Virus record (IMG/VR): IMGVR_UViG_3300045996_002337
Coordinates: 303,971-349,660 of that record
DNA: 45,690 bases
Origin: a virus
Reading direction: 5' to 3' (one strand)
The notes beneath the pieces are model-generated. The model worked only from the letters and a program-made list of their open reading frames with translations, searched no databases and was not told the DNA's origin. Shown piece by piece: positions 1-10,200 of this stretch. A program made the position numbers and the translations under genes. Each line of letters opens with the position of its first letter. Positions within the stretch are counted from its first letter, which is position 1.

Positions 1-413
1 GCTGCTGGTGAGGCGGTGCGCCCTCCGGGCAAGCGCACGAATGTGTTCGCATCGTAAAGATACCAAGCGCCACGTGACGACTGCGAAATGAATAGGGTGT
101 TATTGCAGTTGAATGCCTGCCGGCGACTGTACTCATGGCGATTATGGGTAGCATCTCCGTCAACATCTGCTAAGGAAGTAGCTCTGAAAATCTTTGTTCC
201 AAAGGTGGGTTCAGTGAAACTTGGAACCGTGATGGAGCTTGCCTTCGATGCTGGCTTTAGCACCTGCTGTCGCGTGAGATACGTCTGATTCTGAACAGGG
301 CGCCAAGAAGTATCATAGAGCGCGTCGAAGGTTTTAGCCACATTGCCACGAACCACGGGGGGTGCAACTCGCGGCAACGCATTTCTTACCGCGCGTTGGA
401 TCTGAGAAAACAT
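1..413 (-). CDS. Beta-propeller fibre protein, N-terminal part (runs off the window)
   Basis: The first 137 codons of an open frame that continues past position 1. The start is the ATG at 413, 11 bases after the stop of the SGNH gene. After a ~25-residue leader comes a linker with TFDALYD, matching FDSIYE and FDHLYD in the two giant fibres upstream. From about residue 70 the protein matches the first blade of their propeller: EPTFGTKIFRA, then HEYSRRQAFNCNN, then GAWYLYDANTFV. It is therefore a third virion-type member of the propeller family, but without the N-terminal Ig-like domains of the two long copies. Probably an adsorption-apparatus protein. What follows the propeller cannot be seen. 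Confidence 0.75.
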   Translation of the reverse strand, partial: MFSQIQRAVRNALPRVAPPVVRGNVAKTFDALYDTSWRPVQNQTYLTRQQVLKPASKASSITVPSFTEPTFGTKIFRATSLADVDGDATHNRHEYSRRQAFNCNNTLFISQSSRGAWYLYDANTFVRLPGGRTASPA

Positions 414-424
414 GAAGCGCTTTG

Positions 425-1867
425 TCATACGTTCTTACCTTTGATTGCGAAGGCAATGCCACCCACGGGGGTTCCGTTATTACTTTGACCCGTGAATGCT
501 GGTGTATATGTTCCGGTAGATGTTACTTGTTTGCCAACCACGATGATTTGATTCTGCATGTTAGAACCGTTGTTGCTGTTTGGCGCACCCGTACCTTCAA
601 TGAGCGGCCATGCTGCGTCATACACCATCATGTCTGCACTTTCGTACCAGCTGCCAAAGTAAAGAATCAGATCATGGGAATATGTGGTCGGCTCAAGAGC
701 AACAGAGACGGGTAGACTATCCCCGTTGTAATACGTGTCTACAAATCCTGGGGTTCCATCAAAAATGGCCGCGTCGTAGTTCTGCACGCGCATTGCCACA
801 AGCCCTTTGTAATCACCTGAAGAGCCAGTGATCGTAATAGAGCCTGCTTGCGTCGCAACACCGGTAAAGCAGTTGAATGCGAGATCTGCATCAATGCCAA
901 CATCGGTGGCAATCGCCTTGTTGAATGTGATACCTGGGGCCGTAATCGCTGTCGTTGGCATGTTGCCCGCCGCGTATGTGCTAAAGCCCGCAACGATCAA
1001 ATCGCCAACTTGAACATCAGCGAGGGTTACGGTTGCTGGCGTGCCAACTCCATTCACATAGTTAACTTGAGGCGTGCCTACGATAGAAGGGGCCGTTGGG
1101 GCTGTAGCTGGTGGTTCAGCAACTGGTGCAACGGGGATTGGACGGACGCGCTTCACTGCCTCTGCCGCCATACCACCAATAACAGCGTAACCTGCATTTC
1201 CCGGGTGGGTGTAATCATCTGCTGTACCATCCGAGCGCGCCCAAAGACCAGTCGCAATGAAAGCCTCAGGCGTCCATACGTTTGCAGCGAACATGTTTGC
1301 AAACACCGGATACGCCGCCACATCACAGAGAATGTCTGCGTACTCTGCCCAATGTGTACGCATTAGATTATTTGCTTGGATAATTGCTGCATTGCGACTA
1401 TCAGCCCACGCCTGACCTTCGCCTGCAGGAACAGCACCAGCAGGCGTGGTTGTCATCGTGATGATGGTCAGCTTTGCGCCCTTTGTTTTGGCAGCAGCTT
1501 TTCTAGCAAGGCAGTAGTTTGCCCACGCTGTATGTGATGCCGTTGCATTGAAGTTGTTTGCCTTGAGGTCATTAATGAACTCGTGAACAATCAGAATGTT
1601 GTGCTTCGTCGCGTCTACATCTGCGTCAATTGTTGCTGCTTGCGCCAGCATAGTACCAGCGCCTGCATTAGTGGCGATGCTCATGCCCGCCACCGCTCTA
1701 TTAACAAGGGTGATCCCCTTGCCGTTGAGCGGCTGCTTGGTCTGCATAACGCCTTGCCAGCGGGTTGAGGTACCGCTCGCACCAACTCCAGCACCAAGGC
1801 TGTTGCCAGCCGTGACGATCTTGAAGTCGGTGGAAGAGAGCTTAGCTCTCGGAAAAAGGCGTCTCAT
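425..1867 (-). CDS. SGNH/GDSL-type esterase with C-terminal beta-rich domain
   Basis: 480 residues. Residues 15-230 carry the SGNH hydrolase blocks in order: GNSLG with nucleophile Ser23, Gly61 in AVAGMS, Asn99 in FIND, and the Asp-His pair in DDYTHPGN (Asp218, His221). The family removes acyl groups from sugars or lipids. In a fibre cluster the likely substrate is O-acetylated capsule or O-antigen (inference). A Pro-rich hinge (about 232-250, APVAEPPATAPTAP) leads to a ~225-residue beta-rich C-terminal half with no motif I recognise, possibly a binding or trimer domain. The start ATG follows the stop of the FnIII fibre gene by one base and has no clear Shine-Dalgarno, suggesting coupled translation. 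Confidence 0.75.
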   Translation of the reverse strand: MRRLFPRAKLSSTDFKIVTAGNSLGAGVGASGTSTRWQGVMQTKQPLNGKGITLVNRAVAGMSIATNAGAGTMLAQAATIDADVDATKHNILIVHEFINDLKANNFNATASHTAWANYCLARKAAAKTKGAKLTIITMTTTPAGAVPAGEGQAWADSRNAAIIQANNLMRTHWAEYADILCDVAAYPVFANMFAANVWTPEAFIATGLWARSDGTADDYTHPGNAGYAVIGGMAAEAVKRVRPIPVAPVAEPPATAPTAPSIVGTPQVNYVNGVGTPATVTLADVQVGDLIVAGFSTYAAGNMPTTAITAPGITFNKAIATDVGIDADLAFNCFTGVATQAGSITITGSSGDYKGLVAMRVQNYDAAIFDGTPGFVDTYYNGDSLPVSVALEPTTYSHDLILYFGSWYESADMMVYDAAWPLIEGTGAPNSNNGSNMQNQIIVVGKQVTSTGTYTPAFTGQSNNGTPVGGIAFAIKGKNV

Positions 1868-1868
1868 A

Positions 1869-3869
1869 TTATGCGAATCCAGTTACACGTGGCTGGCAGA
1901 CGCGGCGTGCAGTTGTGCTGTACGTGGTGTGGAAGTTGAGCGACAAGGTTGCAGCAGTGGTGGTGCCAAACGTGTGACGCACGGTGCTTGTTGCCCAGTC
2001 GTCAGTGGTTGTCTCAATTGTGAGCGTACTGCCAACTCGACGAACACCAACTCGTGTTGTTGGGCTGGCTGTTAGAGTAGTGAGCGCAGCGCTCATGGTG
2101 ATACTGTTCTGAGCCCATGTAACGGTGCCAGTGCTTCCAAGTTGAACAAGGAAGTCAGCTTGACCATAAGGACGAGATGCCGGTGCGGTTGCATCAAGGG
2201 CAAGCATCGAGCTCGTGCTTGTTGCTTCAGGGAACTGCATTTCGGCGAAGAAGTCACCTGCCGCGGTACCAGTAACGACACCCAGCGCGGTGTTGCTTGT
2301 ACCTGCTGAAGTCGCCGCGTAAATTTCATCACCCAATGAGGTCATGTTGACCATCGATGAGAATACTACTGGAGTTCCCGTAGTGCTGCCGCCGGCCGCT
2401 GCGGCTGTTGAGACGTTCAGCAGGTCAGCATAAGGGCCAGTGCCGGCCGAATTAACTGCGGCCACGCGAACGTCATACGCCGTTGAAGCAGTAAGACCCG
2501 TGATTGTTGCCGTTGTGGCCGTGCTTGTGCCATCTGCGAACGTTGTCGGGCTGGCAAAAGAAGTGCCCGCGGTTGCGTATTGAATAACGTAGTCAGTCAT
2601 CGTTCCAGCTGGTGCTGTCCACGATAGAGAGATGGTGTTCGCGGTCGTACCGGTTGAAGCCAGGTTCGTTACTGCGTCAGGAGCTGTCGCTGGAGCGGGT
2701 GCGGGCGGTGTTGGGGCCGGGGCTGGTGGTGCAGGAGTTGGGGCGACAGCATCTTGAGCTTGCGACCAAGCAAAGTGATTTGCGTCGCCATTATGCCAGA
2801 AATCCAACTGGTTTCGAACGCCTGCAGTGTTAAGGTATCCAGCGTTGCTATCCCACGCGGTCGCGCCCACGATCGTCGGAATATTGACACCATCGGCAAT
2901 CACAAGCATTTCAGATTTTGCACCAAGCGCTCCGCCGGAAATTGTCAGCGTTGTGGGCCCTGTTACAGTGAACGGCGCGTAAACTGTTGATTGCGCAAGT
3001 GAGAGAGAAGTTCCTGCTGCCGCCGTAGCAAATGGTGTGGCAGCAATAGTGAGTGTGTTACCAGCATCATTATATGTGAGCGTGATGTTCGCACCCGCCT
3101 GCAAGAGCGCGGCGATGCGGTCGTCAATCGTCTCTGACTTGACTGTCCAGGTTGCTCCAGAGGCCGAAACAATAACATCGCCCTTGTCACCATCCGTTAC
3201 GCCAGCACCGCCCCCACCAGCTTCCACGTTTGGTTGAAGCCAGACTGCAGCACCACCGACTGGATTTGAAAGCACAAACAGCTTGCTGTTCGCAGTATTC
3301 AACCAAATAGATCCAAGAGCATAGCCTTTTGTTTCATCGTCGGTAACTGTCGGATCAGTTGTTGCGCTGAAGTTGTTAAGCGCCTGCGTCTCTCCAACTA
3401 CCCAGTAATCAGTGCCGTCAAAGATAAACGAAATTTTCAAGCGGGCATTGGGCAGCAGCTTAAATGAAGTGATGGACGCGTTCTGCGCCAATGAAATGCA
3501 TGGAGGAATTGTAATGGTGCGAATTGTAGCACCACCGTTCGTGATCGTCCAATTGAACTGTTGGCCCGGCGAGGGAGTTCCACCAAACGTGAACTCGGTA
3601 TCTGCTGCAACGTCGAGTGTTTGATTCTCACCAACTGCAACTTGAATAACGTTGCCGGCAGTGTTCACCGGAGCACTAACAGTTGCGCCTGGCATCGTCA
3701 CAACACCAGTGAACTGTGGCGAGGCCGAGTTGGCCTTTAGCGCCAACGCTGCAGTGACTGCTGTACTGACTGGTTTATTTGCGTCAGATGTGTTATCAAC
3801 GTTGGCAAGACCCACAGCGGCCTTAGTAGCAACTGTGGTCTCAATTGGAAATGATGTAATGGTAGCCAA
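1869..3869 (-). CDS. Tail fibre protein with fibronectin type III domain
   Basis: 666 residues starting at TTG (3869), preceded by a strong AGGAGAA ribosome binding site. No ATG serves this frame better. Residues 15-45 hold the phrase VGLANVDNTSDANKPVSTA, common near the N-terminus of phage tail fibres. A Pro/Ala stretch (about 380-400) leads to a fibronectin type III domain (about 400-490: NLAST..ANTISLSWTAP..YDVRVAAVNSAGTGPY). A beta-rich C-terminal domain follows. FnIII domains in fibres are thought to bind carbohydrate weakly or act as spacers. A late promoter box lies 22-29 bases upstream of the start codon. Probable receptor-binding or side-fibre component. Confidence 0.7.
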   Translation of the reverse strand: MATITSFPIETTVATKAAVGLANVDNTSDANKPVSTAVTAALALKANSASPQFTGVVTMPGATVSAPVNTAGNVIQVAVGENQTLDVAADTEFTFGGTPSPGQQFNWTITNGGATIRTITIPPCISLAQNASITSFKLLPNARLKISFIFDGTDYWVVGETQALNNFSATTDPTVTDDETKGYALGSIWLNTANSKLFVLSNPVGGAAVWLQPNVEAGGGGAGVTDGDKGDVIVSASGATWTVKSETIDDRIAALLQAGANITLTYNDAGNTLTIAATPFATAAAGTSLSLAQSTVYAPFTVTGPTTLTISGGALGAKSEMLVIADGVNIPTIVGATAWDSNAGYLNTAGVRNQLDFWHNGDANHFAWSQAQDAVAPTPAPPAPAPTPPAPAPATAPDAVTNLASTGTTANTISLSWTAPAGTMTDYVIQYATAGTSFASPTTFADGTSTATTATITGLTASTAYDVRVAAVNSAGTGPYADLLNVSTAAAAGGSTTGTPVVFSSMVNMTSLGDEIYAATSAGTSNTALGVVTGTAAGDFFAEMQFPEATSTSSMLALDATAPASRPYGQADFLVQLGSTGTVTWAQNSITMSAALTTLTASPTTRVGVRRVGSTLTIETTTDDWATSTVRHTFGTTTAATLSLNFHTTYSTTARRVCQPRVTGFA

Positions 3870-3890
3870 ATTATTCTCCTGAGAACGCTC

Positions 3891-3898
3891 TATTTAAG
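3891..3898 (-). promoter_or_regulatory. T4-type late promoter box (CTTAAATA)
   Basis: The minus strand reads CTTAAATA 22-29 bases before the TTG start of the FnIII fibre gene. It departs from the T4 late consensus TATAAATA at the first two positions. Confidence 0.5.
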
Positions 3899-3899
3899 G

Positions 3900-6800
3900 T
3901 TACTGCTGTGTGGTCAAGAAGTTTCCGTTTGAATCAGTTAGGAAGTTTCCGTTTGAATCTGTCAAGAAGACTTCATCACTCGGCGCTCCTGTGCTTGCTT
4001 CACCATTATGGCGGAAGTCTGAAATTGTTACGTTCGCTGGTACGCCGTTTGCAAAGATTCCAAAACCCGGATATCCACCAGTTAATGGTGTCGTATCAGT
4101 ATAGTCAATGCTCGGCGTGCTAGATCCATTGAGATAAACGCGAACACGGCCAGCGAAGGTAGTCATACGAACGGTGATGCCAGACGCGGGGATATCAAAG
4201 CCGTGTGATTGAGAGCCTGAGAGTGTGGTTCCACGGTAAAGCTGAATGGAACCTGGGAGCACACGAACTTGATAAAAGTTATTGCCACCTGAGTTGTTAG
4301 CATACAAATATGCTTGCTCTCCACCTTCCGCCCAAGCACCACCACCAGCTGCCAGTGTAAACTGCGCAGCTTGATTATTGCCGATAGTTTTTCCAAGCAG
4401 GACGGTTCCTTCGGTGTACCCGTTTCCAGCGGCCCGCATTGTCGAATCTGTTACCGCATAGGATGTAGAGTCGCCAAACCAATCGGCGTCAATTGCTTCA
4501 AGCGTAGTTCCATTTGCTTGGTTAAACGTTACGATGGTCGTTGGCGTTGGCTCTGAGGCTGGAAGCTCGACGGTAGAAGTGTTTGAGTACGCAACAACAT
4601 CAGGCCCTTGGTTGTTGGAACCAGTGACCCGTAAACGCCACTCACCTGCAACATCGAGTGTTGGACTAAGCACCGTAAAGCTGCTGTCGGTCCAAGTGCC
4701 AGAGACATTTCGCTGCCACATGAAGGCGAGAGTTGGCGCCGGGTTTCCAGTCCAAGTTCCTGCATCACCAACCATTGCAGTGCCGACGTTTCCAGTTGGA
4801 TTAATCGACGGGGCGACAGTGTTTGCGGTGGCTGACAACGGCGCGGTTACGATAACATTCGACGCGGTGCTGAGTGTTCCACCAACGTTTGTCGCGCTTT
4901 CAAACCAACGATAATAAACGCCGTTCGGCGTGCCGCTCGGGATAACGTATGTTGACCCAGTTGCTGCTGGTGCAATCGCTGTCCAAGTCGTTCCATCGGC
5001 TGAAGTTTCCCATGCCCCGCTAACTATTGGAGTCGGCACGCCGACATAGGATCCAAGAACTCGTGAAATGGTTCCATCAGCGGCGTAAGTGCCAGATACA
5101 CTCGGTGAAGCGGTGCGCTGTGGCGCAGAGCTTCCAGCCACAGGGAATGCGTCTGACGGCAGGATAAGGGCGTATGAAACTAGCTCGTTAGACCCATCAA
5201 AGTTGCTGGCAAAAACGATGCGTGTCAAGTCTTGGTTTGGCGTTGCATGAGGTTCGGCTTCATATGGCGAACCAGTGGAGCGGTGATGGGCAAGACGATA
5301 GAGCTTAGCTGGACGCTCCATTGTAGGTGGTTGAATTTCAGCAACAACGATTTGACCGTCATATGAACCGTTACCAACGCCGGAGTATTTGGAAAGAACA
5401 ACAAAGCCTGGGCGCGAGGTGCAGGTACCGGAAATGTGGAAGCCGTCGCCTGTTCCACCGTTAAACGGTAGGAACGGAATTTCCCAAGTGCCACCACCAT
5501 CAAGACGGCGCACAAAAATAGTGTCGCGCGTTAGACCATCTGCGGTTCCATGAAGCGAAATGGCAACAAGAACTTCAACAATCTCGTCATTTTCATCGAT
5601 ATAATAAGCAAGGTCGCTATGTTCACCTAGAACGCTCAGCGCGGTGAACGAAGAAAAATCTGCAGTATACGCTCTTGCGCCTCGGGCCTGTGTAATCGGT
5701 GCTGCTTGTTCATCTGCCATGTTGGCAGCTGCGCTCGTGTACCACGATGGCACCGCATATTCGCCAGTAAATGACGTGCTAATGTGGTCAGGTGGGTTAG
5801 TTCCGCCAACAACAACGCTGCCAATGATTTGGTCAAGACCAAGATCATACATGATCAGGCCAATGTGAATATCATTCTGGTCATTGACCATCAGCGCCCA
5901 ACGATTCCAATCATGTGAAGGGCGCCCTTCACCTTTGAAATAGGCCTTTCGCGCATTTAACCAGACGCCGCCCATTTCTTGAAATTTTGGCGTAAGATCA
6001 AAAAGCACGGACGTTGTGTGGGTGAAGACGTCACGCACATACCAGATCAATCCACCATTTCTCGCAGTGTACGCAAGCTTTGCGCGATCCGTTGGATGCC
6101 AAATTGGATCACAGCCGCCCGCCAATCCAGGAATCGCTCCGTTTCCTGGAGGTCCAATACGGCCAGAATAAATTAACTCGAGTGAAATCGCGTCAAATTG
6201 GTACCAGAAACCATTTGACGCCTTCATCAACATGCGAGACCCATCAGCATTGTATACCTGACGCCGGGAATAATCATGCCGGAAATTGGTAACGGTTGCA
6301 TCGGGGGCGTCGACGATAGAAACTAGCTTACGGACCTCGACATTAAATGCTGGATCTGTGTAACCGCCCACAAACAGGTTTTCACTTTTAGCAGGTGCCG
6401 TCACCGCGGGTTGGGTGACCGCTGCAGTGCCCTCATCAGCTACCCAGCTCACGTCATAGAGGTGGTCAAAAATTGGAGAGCCAAGGCCCCGGGCCGGGTT
6501 AGTCACCTGCAAATGAAAATATGAGGTCGACATCAACGCGCCGTCTGACAACGTGTAAGGTACCGTGAAATCACCAACGAAGTCAAGCGTTGGCATAAAT
6601 GTGAAGCTTTGGTTAGCGTTTAACGTCAACGAGCCATTGGCCAGCGTAATTGATTCGCCGACAGAAATACCAATACCATTCACCTCTACAATTGAAATAC
6701 TTGAGCCAGCATCAATATCTGAATCGTTTTCTAGTGGCCAAAATACTACCGGGGTATTGATGATCGTTGTCGCAAAGTCGCCAATTGATCGAGGCGCGTC

Positions 6801-7208
6801 ATTGACTGCGATGATTGTGATTGTCAGAGTTGATTGCTTTACGTCTGTGCCGTTTGTCGCTTGATAGGTGATCAGCGGCACCTCACCATTCCAGTCAGGA
6901 GATGGGGTGAACGTCCATGCCCCCGTTGCGGCCAACGTAAAACGGCCGGTGCTTGGAATGTCACATGGCTGCCCCACCGCAAAAATGCCAGTCACGCCGG
7001 CCACGGTAAACTGCGTGGCCGTCAGTGTGCCAGTTGTTGCAATGTCGTTTTGAAGTACATTTCCTGAAAGAGCGTTGTCTTCGAAACCAGAGGCGACGTC
7101 GGGGTTCAAAGTTAGACTTGATGGAGGCGTTAGATTATATGCATCTAAAACCGTCGTTGCACCGTAATGAATTTTACCCTCACGGTTGTTAAATCTAAAA
7201 CCTGGCAT
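3900..7208 (-). CDS. Giant fibre: Big_9-like repeats, beta-propeller, Ig-like domains, LamG-like end
   Basis: 1,102 residues. The first 22 residues (MPGFRFNNREGKI..TVLD) are nearly identical to those of the next fibre upstream, so probably a shared docking element. Two Big_9/cadherin-like repeats (about 30-235; EDNALSGNVLQND) precede a linker with IFDHLYD. The propeller domain follows (about 280-690), with landmarks HDYSRRQVYN, WHPTD, GEGRPSHDW, HSDLAYYID and HISG.CTSRPGFV. Then come two Ig-like modules (about 700-880) and a concanavalin/LamG-like domain (about 890-1075). The C-terminus ends in a tandem TDSNGNFL repeat. A late promoter box sits 28-35 bases upstream of the start codon. An extracellular adhesin or depolymerase of the tail is likely; no catalytic residues could be assigned. 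Confidence 0.7.
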   Translation of the reverse strand: MPGFRFNNREGKIHYGATTVLDAYNLTPPSSLTLNPDVASGFEDNALSGNVLQNDIATTGTLTATQFTVAGVTGIFAVGQPCDIPSTGRFTLAATGAWTFTPSPDWNGEVPLITYQATNGTDVKQSTLTITIIAVNDAPRSIGDFATTIINTPVVFWPLENDSDIDAGSSISIVEVNGIGISVGESITLANGSLTLNANQSFTFMPTLDFVGDFTVPYTLSDGALMSTSYFHLQVTNPARGLGSPIFDHLYDVSWVADEGTAAVTQPAVTAPAKSENLFVGGYTDPAFNVEVRKLVSIVDAPDATVTNFRHDYSRRQVYNADGSRMLMKASNGFWYQFDAISLELIYSGRIGPPGNGAIPGLAGGCDPIWHPTDRAKLAYTARNGGLIWYVRDVFTHTTSVLFDLTPKFQEMGGVWLNARKAYFKGEGRPSHDWNRWALMVNDQNDIHIGLIMYDLGLDQIIGSVVVGGTNPPDHISTSFTGEYAVPSWYTSAAANMADEQAAPITQARGARAYTADFSSFTALSVLGEHSDLAYYIDENDEIVEVLVAISLHGTADGLTRDTIFVRRLDGGGTWEIPFLPFNGGTGDGFHISGTCTSRPGFVVLSKYSGVGNGSYDGQIVVAEIQPPTMERPAKLYRLAHHRSTGSPYEAEPHATPNQDLTRIVFASNFDGSNELVSYALILPSDAFPVAGSSAPQRTASPSVSGTYAADGTISRVLGSYVGVPTPIVSGAWETSADGTTWTAIAPAATGSTYVIPSGTPNGVYYRWFESATNVGGTLSTASNVIVTAPLSATANTVAPSINPTGNVGTAMVGDAGTWTGNPAPTLAFMWQRNVSGTWTDSSFTVLSPTLDVAGEWRLRVTGSNNQGPDVVAYSNTSTVELPASEPTPTTIVTFNQANGTTLEAIDADWFGDSTSYAVTDSTMRAAGNGYTEGTVLLGKTIGNNQAAQFTLAAGGGAWAEGGEQAYLYANNSGGNNFYQVRVLPGSIQLYRGTTLSGSQSHGFDIPASGITVRMTTFAGRVRVYLNGSSTPSIDYTDTTPLTGGYPGFGIFANGVPANVTISDFRHNGEASTGAPSDEVFLTDSNGNFLTDSNGNFLTTQQ
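3917..3957. repeat. Two 17-bp direct repeats, 24-bp period, at the fibre gene's 3' end
   Basis: AAGTTTCCGTTTGAATC occurs at 3917-3933 and 3941-3957 on the plus strand. It encodes the tandem LTDSNGNF units at the C-terminus of the giant fibre. The near-identical DNA repeat suggests recent unit duplication and a possible site for unit gain or loss. Confidence 0.8.
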
Positions 7209-7235
7209 CAGAAGTTCCCTGTTATTTTCAGTGTG

Positions 7236-7243
7236 TATTTAGG
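7236..7243 (-). promoter_or_regulatory. T4-type late promoter box (CCTAAATA)
   Basis: The minus strand reads CCTAAATA directly after a 12-bp-stem hairpin and 28-35 bases before the giant fibre's ATG at 7208. Confidence 0.55.
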
Positions 7244-7271
7244 ATTCTGAACGGCTTTCGCCGTTCAGAAT
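7244..7271 (-). terminator. 12-bp stem, GAAA-loop hairpin between the two giant fibre genes
   Basis: Perfect inverted repeat: ATTCTGAACGGC, tetraloop, GCCGTTCAGAAT, starting two bases from the stop codon of the upstream fibre gene. On the minus strand it is followed by CCTAAATA rather than a U-tract. It is therefore an imperfect intrinsic terminator, or an RNA 3'-end stabiliser, placed immediately before the next late promoter. Confidence 0.55.
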
Positions 7272-7272
7272 T

Positions 7273-10200
7273 TTAGGATACGCCGTGCGCGATGTGACTG
7301 ATTCTGACTCTGCTTGAATCCGCACCAGGGTACGAGAACAGGCCAACATATCCGCCAGTGATTGGATCTGCATCTGTGTAATCAATGATCGGTGTTGCGG
7401 AACCATTGATGTACGCCCTGATTCTACCGTAATAACTCGTCATGCGAAGAGTCATGTCTGTGGTGAGCAGGTCTACGTTGTGAGCAAGTGGGCCAACAGC
7501 CGGCTCTCCAAAATTGTCCGCGCGGTAGAGACGCAGCTGGGTGTCACGAATTTCAATCTTGTATCCAGTTGTAGACACACCTGTCGTGTGAATCATAATC
7601 GTCAAGTGGTTGCCACCCGGTCCAATGTTTGCTGGCGCAGCAAGCGTAACTTCAAACGCTTGATTGTTTCCTCCGGACGTTGTGAGCCAGATAGGACCGG
7701 TGTTATAGCCCTCCGTTGTGCCGTTACGAAGCATGTTGTCGACGATGACATAGTTGCTTGTAATGCCGTCCCAGTTAGGATCAATCATCTCAATTGACGT
7801 GTCATTGGCGGCGGTCAAGTTCACAACGTTTGTTGGAATAGGCTCAAAAACCGGCTCAGAAATTGTTGCGTTGTTTGAGAATGCAACAATCGGCCCACCC
7901 TCGCTATTCGAAGCTGAAACGCGAAGGCGCCAAACGCCCGCCGGTGAAAGCAACGCGCTCCTCGTTGTGAACGCCGTGTCAGTCCATGATGCGGCGACGT
8001 CACGCTGCCACATGTATGTGAATGTCGGTGTTGGGTTTGCAGACCATGATCCGCGATTACCAACGCTAAGAACGTCCGTCCGTCCATTGGTGATAGACGG
8101 TGCAACTAGGTTCACTGGGGCAGAAATTGGTGCAACTGTTAGCGCGTTTGAGAGGGCGGCTGCAAAGCCGTTGGCATTCGCTGCCATTTCACGCCAACGA
8201 TACATAGTGCCGTTCGTGATGCCACCAGGAATTACATACGTTTCAGAGCTCGCGCCGGTGATGTCAGTCCATGAAGAACCGGAGTTTGTAGAAATTTGCC
8301 ATTTACCCGTGACTGTTGCCACAGGCGTCGAATCGTACGTACCCGCAGTACGCGTGAGTGTGCCACCGGGCGAAACTAGACCTCCAATTTCTGGATCTGT
8401 AAGCTTCGTCGGTGGGTATGTGCCAGCGGTTGGAACTGCCCATGAAGGTAGCCCAATCATAAGCTGCGGGTACGGCATGCCTGAATTGTGGAAATCACTA
8501 CCAAAGAGAATACGTGTCAGATCACGGTTTGCGGTCGCAAATGGTGTTGCCCAATATTCACCGCTGTCTGTTCTATGGTGAACGAGTCGGTATGCACGGG
8601 GTGATTCAGTAGTGAGCTCAATCAGCATGATCGTGCCGTTGCGCCAGGAAGCAGGTGTACCACCAGCGTTGTAGCTGATAAGCGCCCAACCCGGCTTTCC
8701 ATAATGGCATCCGCTAAAGTGCATGGCGTTGTTGCCGCCCGGAGCATACGCGCTCAGACCCTCATAGATGTAAGGAACGCCCGTTTCAATGTCGCGGAAG
8801 TATAGATCACCGTCTAGCATGTCCATAAATGGACTGTAAGATGCGCTAACCCAAACATCTCTACCATTCACATCGACTGCCAAGTCTCCGTGCTGGCCAC
8901 TTTGGTCAAGAACCGTAAAGACGCTGCCAGAGATAGCGTCAATTGGATATGCTCTGGTGCCGGCAAACTGTGTGATATCGCGGCCCGCTTCCAGCTCCAT
9001 TGTGTTGCCCGCGATGCCGCCCTTACCACCAAGTACAGCCCATGCACCGCTGTGGCTAACACCAGCCCAGTCAATTGCACGGTTAGTAACGACGTAGTCA
9101 AGGATGGTATCTGTCTCGCGGTCATAGGTAATTACGCCAATGTAAGAATCATCCGAGCCGCGGGCCTGCAGGCACCAAAAGCGACCATCCGCGGATGGTC
9201 GACCCTCACCACCCATGTTTAGACGTGTGGCATTTTGAAAACCTGGTGGCATGCGTCCTTCAAATGAGAACAGCGGTGAGATTTCACCTGTTCTAATATC
9301 AATCTCTTGGAAGAACAGATTCAAGCCACGGTTGTTGAACCAAAACTTGTGTGGATCCGTAGGGTGCCAAACAATTTCAGCATCAGCGGCGACAGTTGGC
9401 ATGCGTCCGTTCACCCCACCTGGTACGTCAATGTGCGCGAAGGTGTTGGCGTCGTAGAGGTGCCACCAGCTGTTTTGCGCAGTTGCAACAAATCTAGTTG
9501 AATCACAGTTGAAACATTGACGCTTCGAGTAGTCGTTTCGAATGTAGCCAACGGTGTCAGCGGTGTCAGTTACATCCGTGACCATGAATACCTTGGTGCC
9601 AAATGCCGGATCTGTGTACTTGAAATCCGATGTGCTCGTTGATTTAACTGTAGGTTTAACCAAGACCTCGCGCGTGATTACATCTTGCGTTGAGTTCAGC
9701 GCAAAAGTTTCTTCATAGATGCTGTCAAAGGTGGTTGCCGAACCATTCGCCGCCAGGGTCGGAAGCACTGTGATAGTGATCGTGGAGCTTGCTTGCCCAA
9801 CGCCATCAGTGATGGAATATGGAAATGAGAATGTGCCGCTATAGCCCGGTGTCGGCGTAAACGTAAGTACGTTATTTGCGCCGATAGTCACCGTTCCGTT
9901 TGGCACGTTGATAACATTACCCTCAACTGGTGCTTCACCGTTGACTTCATAAAGCGTGAGAACATCGGCGTCAGGATCAACGTCGTTTAGAATTGGTGAA
10001 AAGGTAACCGGCGAATTAAAGGATGCCGTCACCGAATCAGTGGATGCGGTAGGCGCATCCTGCACCGGAGTGATTGTGATTGATAGCGTTGTTTGGTTCA
10101 CCGCGTCGCCATTGGTCGCCTGATACGTGACCAATGGAACGTTGCCGCGGTAGTTCGGCGCCGGTGAAAACGTCCAAGCGCCCGTCGCCAAAATTCGAAG

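Noticed and set aside
7754-8581. Plus-strand open frame of 275 codons
   Set aside because: Antisense shadow of the giant fibre's Ig-like region; no motifs, no ribosome site, and all neighbours are on the minus strand.
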